Assembly: GCF_022758145.1 (NCBI RefSeq)
Contig: NZ_JAJVDH010000003.1
Span: 620,001-684,000, forward strand
From: Pontibacter vulgaris
GTDB taxonomy: Bacteria; Bacteroidota; Bacteroidia; Cytophagales; Hymenobacteraceae
Length of the DNA: 64,000 bases
Direction of reading: 5' to 3'
A program made the translations under genes and the position numbers. Of this stretch, positions 25,846 to 34,777 are shown piece after piece; position 1 is the first letter of the stretch, and each line of letters begins with the position of its first letter. A model generated the notes under the pieces. The model ran no database searches. It was not told the origin of the DNA and saw only the letters and a list, made by a program, of their open reading frames with translations.

Positions 25846-26265
25846 TTAATCTTTATTCGTCTTCACATCTACGTCAACATCCACGTCGTCAACTTTTTTC
25901 AGACGCTCCTGCACTTTATTTTCTGTTTTGTTCCAGCGGTCTTTTACCTGCTGCCACTCCTGCTTAGCATTCTCGTCCCATGTTTCGCTTTTAGCATCCA
26001 GTTCTGCCTCGCGGCGCTTGTACTCAGCGTCCATTTCATCCCACTCTTCTTTAGTGGCAGTTTCGGCACGGGTACTATTTTCGTCTACCCAAACAGCGGT
26101 TTCATTCCACTCCTGTTTTGCTTCTGTGTTGGCCTCATTCATTTCTGTTTGGGCCTCGTCCACTTCGGCATTTGTTTCATTCTGTGTTTCCTGGCTGCAG
26201 GCAAACATGAACGTACCAAGTGCTATTGCTAAACCTAAGGTTTTTATCTTTGCTGTAATTTCCAT
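25846..26265 (-). CDS. tryptophan-dotted helical lipoprotein
   Basis: The 139-residue product starts at MEITAKIKTLGL. The lipobox FMFAC places the lipid on Cys23, so the longer upstream frame is rejected. The mature part is one long charged helix with tryptophans near regular spacing (QEWNE, AVWVDE, EEWDEMD, ETWDEN, QEWQQ, DRWNK), which suggests an amphipathic helix or coiled coil. It ends with a VDVDVDV run. This may be an envelope spacer in the manner of Lpp, but that is inference. Confidence 0.65.
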   Translation of the reverse strand: MEITAKIKTLGLAIALGTFMFACSQETQNETNAEVDEAQTEMNEANTEAKQEWNETAVWVDENSTRAETATKEEWDEMDAEYKRREAELDAKSETWDENAKQEWQQVKDRWNKTENKVQERLKKVDDVDVDVDVKTNKD

Positions 26266-26396
26266 AGTTAAAATAATTTGATTTAGCCTTGAATACGGAA
26301 AAAATAGAATATTGATATACAACATAATCTTATTAGACCGTTTTCGCACAATATTCGTAAAATAAGACAAAATTAGCTTACCAAATTTATTTACAA

Positions 26397-27350
26397 ATGC
26401 CTGTTGTTTACTCTAACCATAAAGCACCCTTTTACCTGTTTAACGGGCACATGCAAACTATTTTACCCAGCCTTTTCAGGCAAGTAGCGGGTATACAGTA
26501 CGAAAGAGAACGCCTCACAACCCCTGATGAAGATTTTATAGATATAGACTGGTCCAGGGTTGGCTCAGACGAGCTGGTAGTGCTTTCGCATGGGCTGGAG
26601 GGCGATACCGGGCGGCCTTATATGCAGGGGATGGTAAAGGCTTTTAACAACTCCGGTGTAGATGCCATGGCCTGGAATTACCGCAGCTGCAGCGGCGAGC
26701 CTAATAAGCTGCTTCGCTCCTATCACCTGGGCGCTACCGATGACCTTGATTTTGTGCTTCGGTATGCCCTGCAGGCTGGCTCATATAAAAGCATTTACCT
26801 GATCGGGTTTAGTGCGGGTGGAAATATTAGTTTAAAATATCTAGGTGAGGATCCGGAAAAAGTGCCGCAGCAGGTAAAACGGGCAGCTGTATTTTCAGTG
26901 CCGGTTGATCTGAAATCTTCTGCTCAGAAAATATCCTGGCTGTATACCCAGCGTTTTCTGAAAACACTGGGCGCTAAACTGGAGCAAAAACAGAAAATGT
27001 ACCCCAACGAGGTTAACCTTAACGACTATAGTATACTATGGACTTTCCCGGAATTCGACGATAAGTTTACCGCCCCGATTCATGGGTTTAAGAATGCAGA
27101 TGATTATTATGCGCGCGTTAGTTCGCGCCAGTTTTTGCCTAGTATAACAGTGCCTACCTTACTGGTAAATGCCAAGAACGACCCTTTCCTGAGCCCGGAA
27201 TGCTATCCTGTGGATGAAGCTGAGCAGAACCCATACTTATACCTGGAAATGCCCGAAGAAGGAGGCCATGTAGGCTTTGCCGAAGACATGCGCAATAACG
27301 TGTATTACTCAGAAAGCCGCGCCGTCAGTTTCCTGCTCGATGGCGAGTAA
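26397..27350 (+). CDS. YheT family alpha/beta hydrolase
   Basis: The 317-residue cytoplasmic hydrolase belongs to the YheT/ABHD1-3 group. It opens with the family mark YLFNGHMQTILPSLFR, then VVLSHGLEGDTGRPYM. AWNYRSCSGEPN precedes the nucleophile elbow LIGFSAGGNISLKYLGED. The acid lies in NAKNDPFLSPE and the histidine in GGHVGFAED. Some members act on lipid esters; the substrate here is unknown. Confidence 0.87.
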   Translation: MPVVYSNHKAPFYLFNGHMQTILPSLFRQVAGIQYERERLTTPDEDFIDIDWSRVGSDELVVLSHGLEGDTGRPYMQGMVKAFNNSGVDAMAWNYRSCSGEPNKLLRSYHLGATDDLDFVLRYALQAGSYKSIYLIGFSAGGNISLKYLGEDPEKVPQQVKRAAVFSVPVDLKSSAQKISWLYTQRFLKTLGAKLEQKQKMYPNEVNLNDYSILWTFPEFDDKFTAPIHGFKNADDYYARVSSRQFLPSITVPTLLVNAKNDPFLSPECYPVDEAEQNPYLYLEMPEEGGHVGFAEDMRNNVYYSESRAVSFLLDGE

Positions 27351-27450
27351 GCAGAATGCGTTTGTAGCTGGGTTGTTAAGTATACTTGGCCAGCCTCTTG
27401 CTGTATAAGTAGCGGCTTTATAGTTACAGTATCTGTTATCAACCACATAA

Positions 27451-28089
27451 CTACGGCATCGGCACAAATACTACTTTCTTGGTTTCGAAGAATTCTTCTG
27501 TGAAATAATCGCTCAGGTTATAAGTATGCGTAATCAGGCCAGATTCTGCAATCTCTTCTGCCAGGTCGCCGCCTTTTAAGTAATAGATGCCTTTCTCCGG
27601 CGATTTGCCTTTTTTAAAGCTATTGGCCACCCAAGGGTAAAAATTAGCCAGGCGGGTTACGGCGCGGCTCACCACAAAATCAAATTTATCGCGCACCTGT
27701 TCAGCTCTTGTTTGGGAGGCCGTTACATTTTGCAAATGCAGCTCGCGGGCAATTTCCTGCACCACATGAATCTTCTTGCCTATCGAATCTACCAAATGAA
27801 ATTTTACATCTGGGAACATAACGGCCAGCGGCAAACCCGGCAAACCACCACCAGTGCCCACATCCAGTACATGCGCGTGTTCCGGAAACTGTATTACTTT
27901 GGCTATACCCAGCGAATGCAGAATATGGTGCACTCCCAAGGCATCCATATCCTTGCGCGAAATCACATTTATCTTCTCATTCCACTCACGGTATAGTTCG
28001 GCCATTTGCTCATACTTAGCCAGTTGGTCTTCGGTAAGTTCAGGAAAGTAACCTGACAGGAGCGTACGGATAGCAGTAGAATGTGGCAT
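27451..28089 (-). CDS. rsmG: 16S rRNA (guanine(527)-N7)-methyltransferase
   Basis: The 212-residue SAM-dependent enzyme methylates G527 of 16S rRNA; its loss in other bacteria gives low-level streptomycin resistance. The N-terminal helix YREWNEKINVISRKD is characteristic, followed by HVLDVGTGGGLPGLPLA (SAM loop) and KFHLVDSIGKKIHVV. VVSRAVTRLANFYPW and YYLKGGDL are later family blocks. The length is normal. Confidence 0.94.
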   Translation of the reverse strand: MPHSTAIRTLLSGYFPELTEDQLAKYEQMAELYREWNEKINVISRKDMDALGVHHILHSLGIAKVIQFPEHAHVLDVGTGGGLPGLPLAVMFPDVKFHLVDSIGKKIHVVQEIARELHLQNVTASQTRAEQVRDKFDFVVSRAVTRLANFYPWVANSFKKGKSPEKGIYYLKGGDLAEEIAESGLITHTYNLSDYFTEEFFETKKVVFVPMP

Positions 28090-28134
28090 AGCCTATCGTT
28101 ATTTATGAATTACGGGTTTATAAAATGAATGACC

Positions 28135-28416
28135 TCAGGCAGTAGCAATGTATAAAGCCACGGCTATAAGCCCAACTACGGCAACTACAGCTAAGGCCAT
28201 CAGCAGATCGAACAGTAAAACCATTCCGGCATTGCTATACTTATTATCATACTTCACTGCCAGTTCCCGCTCTACCTGCTGCCTGTTGCGGTAGCGCAGG
28301 CGCAAGTATAACTTACCTACAAAATAAAGTATAGATCCGGAAGTCACAGGTTTGCTAAAGTATAAGTTAAAATGCTGGCTATAGTTACTTCTGCAAAAGT
28401 ATGAAATTAGCAGCAC
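28135..28416 (-). CDS. small membrane protein, start uncertain
   Basis: Up to 93 residues are encoded. The convincing part is the C-terminal half: a basic stretch YLRLRYRNRQQVERELAV, then a long hydrophobic segment (LLFDLLMALAVVAVVGLIAVALYI) that would form one or two membrane helices. The first 30 residues look like intergenic sequence with several AAGTATA copies, so the true start may be downstream or at a rare codon. No family is recognised. Confidence 0.4.
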   Translation of the reverse strand: MLLISYFCRSNYSQHFNLYFSKPVTSGSILYFVGKLYLRLRYRNRQQVERELAVKYDNKYSNAGMVLLFDLLMALAVVAVVGLIAVALYIATA

Positions 28417-28420
28417 TAAA

Positions 28421-28457
28421 AAACAAAAGCCCCCGCTATGGCAGTAGCAGGGGCTTT
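28421..28457 (-). terminator. terminator after the sigma factor gene
   Basis: The arms AAAGCCCC-GCTA and TAGC-GGGGCTTT pair with one mismatch. On the minus strand the hairpin is followed by TTTTGTTTTTT. Confidence 0.85.
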
Positions 28458-28489
28458 AAAATCAATAGTAACCTTAATTTATTATGCTG

Positions 28490-29098
28490 TTAGATCAGGT
28501 GCTTTTTGTTCTTAACCATGTCATAGAGCAATTCGCGTGCGCGGTGCAGCTGGGCCTTAACCGTACCAAGCGGCGCATTTAACTCGGTAGCTATCTCTTC
28601 GTAGCTCAGCTCGTTAAAGTAACGCAATGTTACCAGGCGCTGGTATTTTTCTGGCAGCTTTGCTACCACGTATTGCATGATCTCGATCTTCTGGTTCTTG
28701 ATCGCCTCCTCCTGCGGGTTCAGGTTCTTATCTTTAAAATCGATGGTTATTTCGTCGCCGTTATCAATTTTGATTGCCGAGTCAATGCTCATCGTTTTGA
28801 TCCTGTTCTTGCGGATAAAGTCGATACAGTTGTTGGTAGCGATGCGGAACAGCCAAGTACTGAAAGCATACTCCGGGTTAAATTTGTGCAGGTTACGGAA
28901 TGCCTTGGCAAAAGCCTCTATTGTCAGATCCTCCGCATCGTCTGCGTTACGCACCATCTTCAATACCACGTGGTATACCGGTTTTTTATAGATACTCATC
29001 AGCTCAGCATACGCCTTCTCATCATTGTCCTCAACGGCAGCCTGAATGAGTTTAAAGTCGTGCTTTGCTTTAGCAGAGAATTGTTTGTTTACTTCCAT
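28490..29098 (-). CDS. ECF-type RNA polymerase sigma factor
   Basis: The 202-residue sigma-70 family protein has region 2 (VRNADDAEDLTIEAFAKAF, then FSTWLFRIATNNCIDFIRK) and region 4 (LPEKYQRLVTLRYFNELSYEE with LGTVKAQLHRARELL), separated by an acidic linker. No anti-sigma gene is adjacent. Its start overlaps the end of the glycosyltransferase gene by ten bases, so the two are translationally linked. The regulon is unknown. Confidence 0.92.
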   Translation of the reverse strand: MEVNKQFSAKAKHDFKLIQAAVEDNDEKAYAELMSIYKKPVYHVVLKMVRNADDAEDLTIEAFAKAFRNLHKFNPEYAFSTWLFRIATNNCIDFIRKNRIKTMSIDSAIKIDNGDEITIDFKDKNLNPQEEAIKNQKIEIMQYVVAKLPEKYQRLVTLRYFNELSYEEIATELNAPLGTVKAQLHRARELLYDMVKNKKHLI

Positions 29099-30192
29099 CT
29101 GAATTTTTTATACATTAATACAGATACCCCAAGGATCATGTAATAAAAAAAGTACACCAGGTCTAAAACGAGTAGCAATGGTAGCGATATCTTCTCGCCT
29201 AGCCTTCGTGCTGCAAGCACATAAACCGGGAACACTGCCAGGTACCGAAAACCTGCTATAGCGCCCAATATAGCTAAATGGCTATTTAAAACAAGAAGAA
29301 CACATATAAGTATGTAAAAAAGAATGTTTGATGCTACAAATGCTCCTATTCTTCTCCTATCTGCTGCTTTATACTGCCCGCCTACCGAAAGGTGCCTTCT
29401 TTTCTGGATAACCCACTCCCGAAACGTCTTTTTGGGAATGCTGGCTGTCTGACTGTCCTTGCTGATAACAATGCTTACTTTACTATTACGGGCTGCGTCG
29501 CGTACAAAAAGGTCATCATCGCCGCCAGTTGTTTTAATATGAGATGCAAAACCTTTGTTTTTAAAGAAACAAGTTTTGGTATAGGATAAGTTTCGGCCCA
29601 CGCCCATATACGCGTGCCCCTTGTTTGCATGAGACAAATACTGAATTGCGGTCAGTAAGGTTTCAAATCGGATAAGATCATTTAAAAATCCTTTGATCTG
29701 TGCATACGGAGAATAGCCAAGTACTACTTCTGTCCCGTTTTTGTAGCCGCTCTGCATTTTATCTATCCAATGGTTGCTGCATGGCATGCAGTCGGCATCG
29801 GTAAACAGCAGGTGCTCATACTTAGCTGCCCGTATACCTAAGGCTAACGCATATTTCTTCGGATTCAGATATTCGGGCGTTCTTTTTATAGTTACTACCC
29901 TGAAGTTCGGGAACTGCCGCTCCAGCTCGTAAGTATAAAATTCGGTATCATCTTCAGAGCGGTCGTTTACCAGTATCACTTCAAACTCAGGATACTCCTG
30001 GTCGATGAGTGCTGGCAGCAACTGCATCAGGTTTTCAAGCTCGTTATGGGCTGCCACAATTACCGAAACAGGGCGCTTCACATCGGTTTCAGGGTCCTGG
30101 TATTTTGTAAGGGGCAGAAAGTAAAATAACGTATAATAAAGCTGCACAAGCACACAAATACCCAGCAGTGCTAAAAGTATAATTGGTATCAA
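29089..30192 (-). CDS. membrane-bound family 2 glycosyltransferase
   Basis: The 367-residue protein has an N-terminal membrane helix (residues 2-25), a cytosolic GT-A domain and three C-terminal helices. The nucleotide-sugar motifs are VSVIVAAHNELENL, VNDRSEDDTEF and FTDADCMP (the DxD site). The acceptor-side GGDDDLFVRD and the QKRRHLSVGG motif follow. These features suggest a processive or lipid-linked sugar transferase for surface polysaccharide. The product is unknown. It is upstream of, and overlaps, the sigma factor gene. Confidence 0.88.
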   Translation of the reverse strand: MIPIILLALLGICVLVQLYYTLFYFLPLTKYQDPETDVKRPVSVIVAAHNELENLMQLLPALIDQEYPEFEVILVNDRSEDDTEFYTYELERQFPNFRVVTIKRTPEYLNPKKYALALGIRAAKYEHLLFTDADCMPCSNHWIDKMQSGYKNGTEVVLGYSPYAQIKGFLNDLIRFETLLTAIQYLSHANKGHAYMGVGRNLSYTKTCFFKNKGFASHIKTTGGDDDLFVRDAARNSKVSIVISKDSQTASIPKKTFREWVIQKRRHLSVGGQYKAADRRRIGAFVASNILFYILICVLLVLNSHLAILGAIAGFRYLAVFPVYVLAARRLGEKISLPLLLVLDLVYFFYYMILGVSVLMYKKFRWK

Positions 30193-30370
30193 ATTACTGT
30201 AAACGATTAAAGGGTTGAATTGGTAAATCTGAACTTTGGCACCGCACAGGTCTCCATTATACTTCCTTTGGCCTTATTTCAGAATTATACTTCAAAAATA
30301 GCCATTCTTCAGGCATTTCCGAGGGCTAATGCGATTTAATAAATGTTTATGGTTTAGGCAGTGTAGTTCG

Positions 30371-30378
30371 TATCTTTG
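30371..30378 (+). promoter_or_regulatory. probable -7 element for tgt
   Basis: TATCTTTG matches the Bacteroidota TAnnTTTG box. A TTTA at 30346-30349 lies 21 bases upstream as a weak -33 element. Confidence 0.5.
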
Positions 30379-30478
30379 CAGATTAATTTAATCAAAGCAT
30401 CATATTGCCAGTTGTACTATCAGCAGCTGCAATTGTCCGGTACTGTTTTAACTGCAGAAGCCGGCGTTTTTCAGAACT

Positions 30479-31609
30479 ATGCAATTTAACTTAGTAGCCA
30501 AAGACGCACAGTCAAAAGCCCGCGCCGGCGTAGTGCACACCGACCACGGCGCCATCGAAACCCCGATTTTTATGCCTGTTGGTACAGCAGGCACTGTAAA
30601 GGCCGTGCACCAGCGCGAGCTGAAAGAAGATATAAAAGCTGAGATCATACTTGGCAATACCTACCATTTATACCTGCGCCCCGGCTTGGATGTGTTGGAG
30701 AATGCAGGCGGCCTGCACAAGTTTAACGGCTGGGACCGTCCTATACTTACCGACAGCGGTGGTTACCAGGTTTTCTCGCTGGCTGGCACACGCAAGATCA
30801 AAGAAGAAGGCGTTAAGTTTAAGTCGCATATAGATGGCTCTACCCTGAACTTTACGCCTGAGAACGTAATGGATACACAGCGTACCATTGGTGCAGATAT
30901 TATCATGGCTTTTGATGAATGCACGCCTTACCCCTGCGACCATACTTACGCTAAATACTCGATGGAGCGCACCCACCGCTGGCTGCAACGCTGCGTAGAC
31001 AGGTTTGACAGCACAGAACCAAAGTATGGCTATAACCAGACACTTTTCCCGATCGTTCAGGGCAGCACCTACAAAGACCTCCGCATACAGTCAGCAGAAA
31101 CTATAGCCAGCTTTGGCCGCGAGGGTAATGCGATCGGAGGTTTATCAGTTGGGGAGCCTGCCGAAATGATGTACGAAATGACGGAACTGGTATGCGATAT
31201 TTTACCAGCCGACAAACCGCGCTACCTGATGGGTGTGGGAACACCCGCCAACATACTTGAAAACATTGCTTTGGGTGTGGATATGTTCGACTGTGTGTTG
31301 CCAACACGCAATGCCCGAAACGGCATGCTGTTTACAACGCAGGGTATTGTAAATATTCGTAACCAGAAATGGGCCAACGACCACAGCCCGATTGATGCCG
31401 AACTGGGAGGCTATGCCAGCACGTTTTACAGCAAGGCATACCTGCGCCACCTGGTGCACAGCACCGAAATGCTGGGCGCGCAAATTTCAAGCGTACACAA
31501 CCTTACGTTCTACCTGTGGCTGGTAAAGCAAGCCCGCGAGCAGATCATTAACGGAACTTTCCGGGAGTGGAAGGATGTGATGGTAAAGAAGCTGATGACA
31601 AGACTATAG
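30479..31609 (+). CDS. tgt: tRNA-guanine transglycosylase lacking the zinc cysteines
   Basis: The 376-residue enzyme swaps guanine 34 for the queuine precursor preQ1 in GUN-anticodon tRNAs. The catalytic set is intact: Asp92 in LTDSGGYQVFS and the nucleophile Asp271 in MFDCVLPTRNARNG. GGLSVGEP and LMGVGTP line the pocket. The usual CxCxxC-type zinc ligands near residues 309-314 are replaced (ELGGYASTF), although the later histidine (His340) remains. The length is normal. The fold may be stabilised without zinc. Confidence 0.93.
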   Translation: MQFNLVAKDAQSKARAGVVHTDHGAIETPIFMPVGTAGTVKAVHQRELKEDIKAEIILGNTYHLYLRPGLDVLENAGGLHKFNGWDRPILTDSGGYQVFSLAGTRKIKEEGVKFKSHIDGSTLNFTPENVMDTQRTIGADIIMAFDECTPYPCDHTYAKYSMERTHRWLQRCVDRFDSTEPKYGYNQTLFPIVQGSTYKDLRIQSAETIASFGREGNAIGGLSVGEPAEMMYEMTELVCDILPADKPRYLMGVGTPANILENIALGVDMFDCVLPTRNARNGMLFTTQGIVNIRNQKWANDHSPIDAELGGYASTFYSKAYLRHLVHSTEMLGAQISSVHNLTFYLWLVKQAREQIINGTFREWKDVMVKKLMTRL

Positions 31610-31681
31610 AATTAAGAGTGAAGAATTAAGAATGATTTTCGCTTAACAATTCCTGATTCCTAATTCGCAATTCGTAATTCA
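31609..31681. repeat. inverted quasi-tandem repeat before the LptF/G permease start
   Basis: The left arm repeats GAATTAAG-type units and the right arm repeats their complements (CTAATTCG, GTAATTC). Together they form an imperfect hairpin that ends five bases before the next ATG. Confidence 0.75.
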
Positions 31682-31685
31682 ACAC

Positions 31686-32762
31686 ATGAAACTACTCGAC
31701 AAGTACATACTGAAGAAGTTCCTGACCACTTTTTTGTTTGTGGTGCTTATATTGGTATCAGTTATCTGTGTGATTGATTTCACAGAGAAGAACGATGACT
31801 TTATAAAGAACAATGTGCCTATCACGGAGATCCTGTTTGATTATTACCTCAACCTGATTCCGTATTATGCCAACATGTTAAGCCCGATTACGGTATTTAT
31901 TGCTACCGTTTTTGTTACAGCAAAGCTAGCATCGCACACCGAAATTGTAGCTATACTTAGCAGCGGTGTCAGCTTCCGCAGGTTTTTGGTGCCTTACGTA
32001 ATCGGCTCATCCATAATTGCCATTACCATTTTTGGCCTGATAGGCTGGGTTATCCCAAATGCAAATAAAGAGAGTGTGGCTTTCCAGGTTAAGTATGTTA
32101 AAAATCCCTTCACCTACGACAGCCGCAACATTCATATAAAAATCTCTCCCGACACTTATGTATACCTTGAAAGCTATAACAACACGGCGCACATGGGGTA
32201 TAACTTTGCGCTGGAGCAGATAGAAGGTACCAAACTGAAACGAAAGCTTACTGCCAGCAGCGTATCCTGGGATGCCGAGAAAAAGAAATGGCACGTAGAC
32301 AGTTATACCTTACGCACTTTCGATGGGCAGGATGAAACCTATTTTAAAGGTGGCGCCCTGGACACGACGCTTAACATGCTGCCCAAAGATTTTGAAAGTA
32401 CCTACAAGCTGGAGCAAACCCTTACCCTGACCGAGCTTAATCGCTATATTAAGCAAAAAATGGACCGCGGCGCCGATGACATCGAAACCTACTTAATCGA
32501 GAAGTATGAGCGTTTCAGTTACCCGTTTGCCATTATCATACTTACTATAATAGGCGTAATTGTGAGTGCGCGCAAAGCAAGAGGCGGCGTTGGTTTTCAG
32601 ATTGCGCTGGGCTTCTTCCTGGCTTTTATCTTTATCATTTTCGTGATCACGAGCCGCAGCCTGGCACAGGTTGGCGATATTGACCCTGCCATTGCTGCCT
32701 GGATTCCGACGATCATTTTCACCGGCATCGGCTTCTTATTATACCGCTACATACCTCGCTAA
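31686..32762 (+). CDS. LptF/LptG family lipopolysaccharide export permease
   Basis: The 358-residue protein of the YjgP/YjgQ family has three N-terminal helices and three C-terminal helices around a periplasmic beta-jellyroll domain (about residues 135-270). It starts KLLDKYILKKFLTTF, has the family block PITVFIATVFVTAKLASHTEIVAILSSG in the helix 2-3 region, and ends with a helix bundle after LIEKYERFSYPFAI. It would work with LptB and a second permease to lift LPS to the outer membrane. The stop overlaps the next gene's start (TAATG). Confidence 0.9.
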   Translation: MKLLDKYILKKFLTTFLFVVLILVSVICVIDFTEKNDDFIKNNVPITEILFDYYLNLIPYYANMLSPITVFIATVFVTAKLASHTEIVAILSSGVSFRRFLVPYVIGSSIIAITIFGLIGWVIPNANKESVAFQVKYVKNPFTYDSRNIHIKISPDTYVYLESYNNTAHMGYNFALEQIEGTKLKRKLTASSVSWDAEKKKWHVDSYTLRTFDGQDETYFKGGALDTTLNMLPKDFESTYKLEQTLTLTELNRYIKQKMDRGADDIETYLIEKYERFSYPFAIIILTIIGVIVSARKARGGVGFQIALGFFLAFIFIIFVITSRSLAQVGDIDPAIAAWIPTIIFTGIGFLLYRYIPR

Positions 32763-33703
32763 TGCCTACTTTTAAACATTACCTGGAGCTTCATTTCGTT
32801 ATTTTCCTGTGGGGATTTACGGCTATACTTGGCAAGCTGATTACCATTCCGGCAGTGGAACTGGTGTTTCTGCGAACCATGATCACGGCGCTGGCTTTGG
32901 GTGCCATCATTTATAAACAAGGTACACCGTTTTACCTGGGCCGTGGTAATGTGGTGAAAATAATGGGGGTTGGTGTACTGATAGCAGCGCACTGGATGCT
33001 TTTCTTCGTATCGGCACGCGTATCTTCAGTTTCTATCTGCCTGATTGGTTTGGCTACCTGCAGCCTCTGGACGGCTTTTCTGGAGCCGCTTTTTACAGAG
33101 AAGAAGGTAAAACCGCACGAAATCATACTTGCCCTGCTTATACTTATCGGCTTGTATATCATTTTCCGGAGAGAGACCAATTTCAATAACTTCCTGGGAA
33201 TTGGTTTGGCGGTAGGTTCTGCTTTCCTGGGTTCGGTATTCACGATCATTAACTCCAGGCTGGCCAAAATGCACCCGGCTACTACCATTACCTGTTACGA
33301 AATGATGGGAGCCTGCCTGGGTACAGCGCTTTTCTTCCCTGTTTATACTTCATCTTTTGCAGAAGGTGGTACGCTTAATTTTGCCATGGCAAGTATGGAT
33401 TGGGTATACCTGCTGGTACTGGCGCTGGCTTGTACGGTTTATGCCTATACAGCCTCAGTGCGCCTCATGCAGCGCATTTCAGCCTATACCATGAACCTGA
33501 CCGTAAACCTGGAGCCTGTGTATGGCATTGTGCTTGCCTGGATCATTTTTAACGAAGATGAGCAGGTATCGCAGGACTTTTACTATGGTACGTTTGTTAT
33601 CCTTTTCAGCGTGTTTATTTACCCGGTACTGGATGCTTATGCCGAGCGCCGCAAGAAATTAAAGCAGACCTTTCCAGACGAGGTAATTCTGGGAGAAGAC
33701 TAA
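32762..33703 (+). CDS. EamA/DMT family transporter
   Basis: The 313-residue inner-membrane protein has ten predicted helices in two EamA repeats, the first beginning FVIFLWGFTAILGKL and the second near FLGSVFTIINSRL. These proteins export or import small metabolites; the substrate is unknown. It is translationally coupled to the LPS permease by a four-base overlap. Its last 45 bases overlap the end of the convergent ispE gene. Confidence 0.87.
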   Translation: MPTFKHYLELHFVIFLWGFTAILGKLITIPAVELVFLRTMITALALGAIIYKQGTPFYLGRGNVVKIMGVGVLIAAHWMLFFVSARVSSVSICLIGLATCSLWTAFLEPLFTEKKVKPHEIILALLILIGLYIIFRRETNFNNFLGIGLAVGSAFLGSVFTIINSRLAKMHPATTITCYEMMGACLGTALFFPVYTSSFAEGGTLNFAMASMDWVYLLVLALACTVYAYTASVRLMQRISAYTMNLTVNLEPVYGIVLAWIIFNEDEQVSQDFYYGTFVILFSVFIYPVLDAYAERRKKLKQTFPDEVILGED

Positions 33704-34468
33704 ATTGGCCGGCACTTCGCCTTTAAACAAACCATACACAGCAGAGCCTGAACCTGTCATGGAAGTATAAACTGCTCCTGCTTCGTAAAGCTGTTCTTTT
33801 ATCAGGGGCAGTGCCGGGTATTTGGGAAACAGCGCCTCTTCAAAATCATTTTTCAGGTGCTTCTTCCAGGTGCTTACATCCTGTAGTAACAACTGTTCCA
33901 TGTCGTAATCAAGTACTTTAGGTACAATATTACCGTAAGCCTCGGCGGTAGTAATGTGCAGCCCCGGGTAAACTATAACACAACTATAGCCACTCAGATC
34001 TAAAGCTATCGGCTTAAAAACATCGCCTTTCTCGATGGCCATTACTGGCTTATTATCGATAAAAAAAGCGCAGTCGCTGCCCAGTTGGCGTGAGTAATTC
34101 TGAAGTGCTTCGGAAGCTAATTTAAGCTCAAACAGGTCGTTTAGCATTTTAAGAGCAAAAGCCGCATCCGACGATCCGCCGCCCAGCCCCGCACCCATAG
34201 GTATCACCTTGTGCAGGTGTATGTGCACCGGCGGCAAATTAAAATCCGCTTTCAGCAAATTATAAGCTTTAAGTATAAGATTTGATTCCGCATTGCCGGG
34301 CACTGGTAAACCGCTCATGCTAAAGCAGTCGGTTTCATCTGGCAGTATTTCTAAGGCATCACACCACTTTACCGGGTAAAAACAAGATTGCAGGTTATGG
34401 AATCCATCCGGGCGTTTGGCCGTAACAGCAAGTCCAAGGTTTATTTTTGCGTTCGGGAATTGTAGCAT
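33659..34468 (-). CDS. ispE: 4-diphosphocytidyl-2-C-methyl-D-erythritol kinase
   Basis: The 269-residue GHMP kinase phosphorylates CDP-methylerythritol in the non-mevalonate isoprenoid pathway. It begins with FPNAKINLGLAVTAKRPDGFH, and the ATP loop is PMGAGLGGGSSDAAFAL. A C-terminal MTGSGSAVYGLF glycine-rich block completes the family set. Its 3' end overlaps the end of the transporter gene on the other strand by 45 bases. Confidence 0.94.
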   Translation of the reverse strand: MLQFPNAKINLGLAVTAKRPDGFHNLQSCFYPVKWCDALEILPDETDCFSMSGLPVPGNAESNLILKAYNLLKADFNLPPVHIHLHKVIPMGAGLGGGSSDAAFALKMLNDLFELKLASEALQNYSRQLGSDCAFFIDNKPVMAIEKGDVFKPIALDLSGYSCVIVYPGLHITTAEAYGNIVPKVLDYDMEQLLLQDVSTWKKHLKNDFEEALFPKYPALPLIKEQLYEAGAVYTSMTGSGSAVYGLFKGEVPANLVFSQNYLVWKGLL

Positions 34469-34777
34469 GCGACTTATACTTGTTTAAAAAGAGCTGCAAT
34501 CTATAAAAAGGACATGAAAAGGCAGCGCCTTCTAAAAATTTACAGCCCCTCCTGCTATTGCAGTAAAAAGGAATATCGTATCTTGAGATGTGTTATATAT
34601 CAAATTGTTGCCACCTGACGTTACAACGTTGTCGTGCCAGTAAACCCGCACGACATCCTGTTTAAAAAGTCATCAGCAACGTGTAAAGTATAGCACCAGA
34701 CTATAGTTGGCGCCATTTTATTAAACCTGAATCCTGCATAAGTACTGCCAAAGAATTACTGGCGAAAAACATACACC
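34469..34777. other. intergenic region between divergent genes
   Basis: No gene is supported here. It contains scattered AGTATA/TATACTT copies and a few weak hairpins. It presumably holds the promoters of ispE and of the DegT-type aminotransferase, but I cannot place convincing -33/-7 pairs. Confidence 0.5.
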
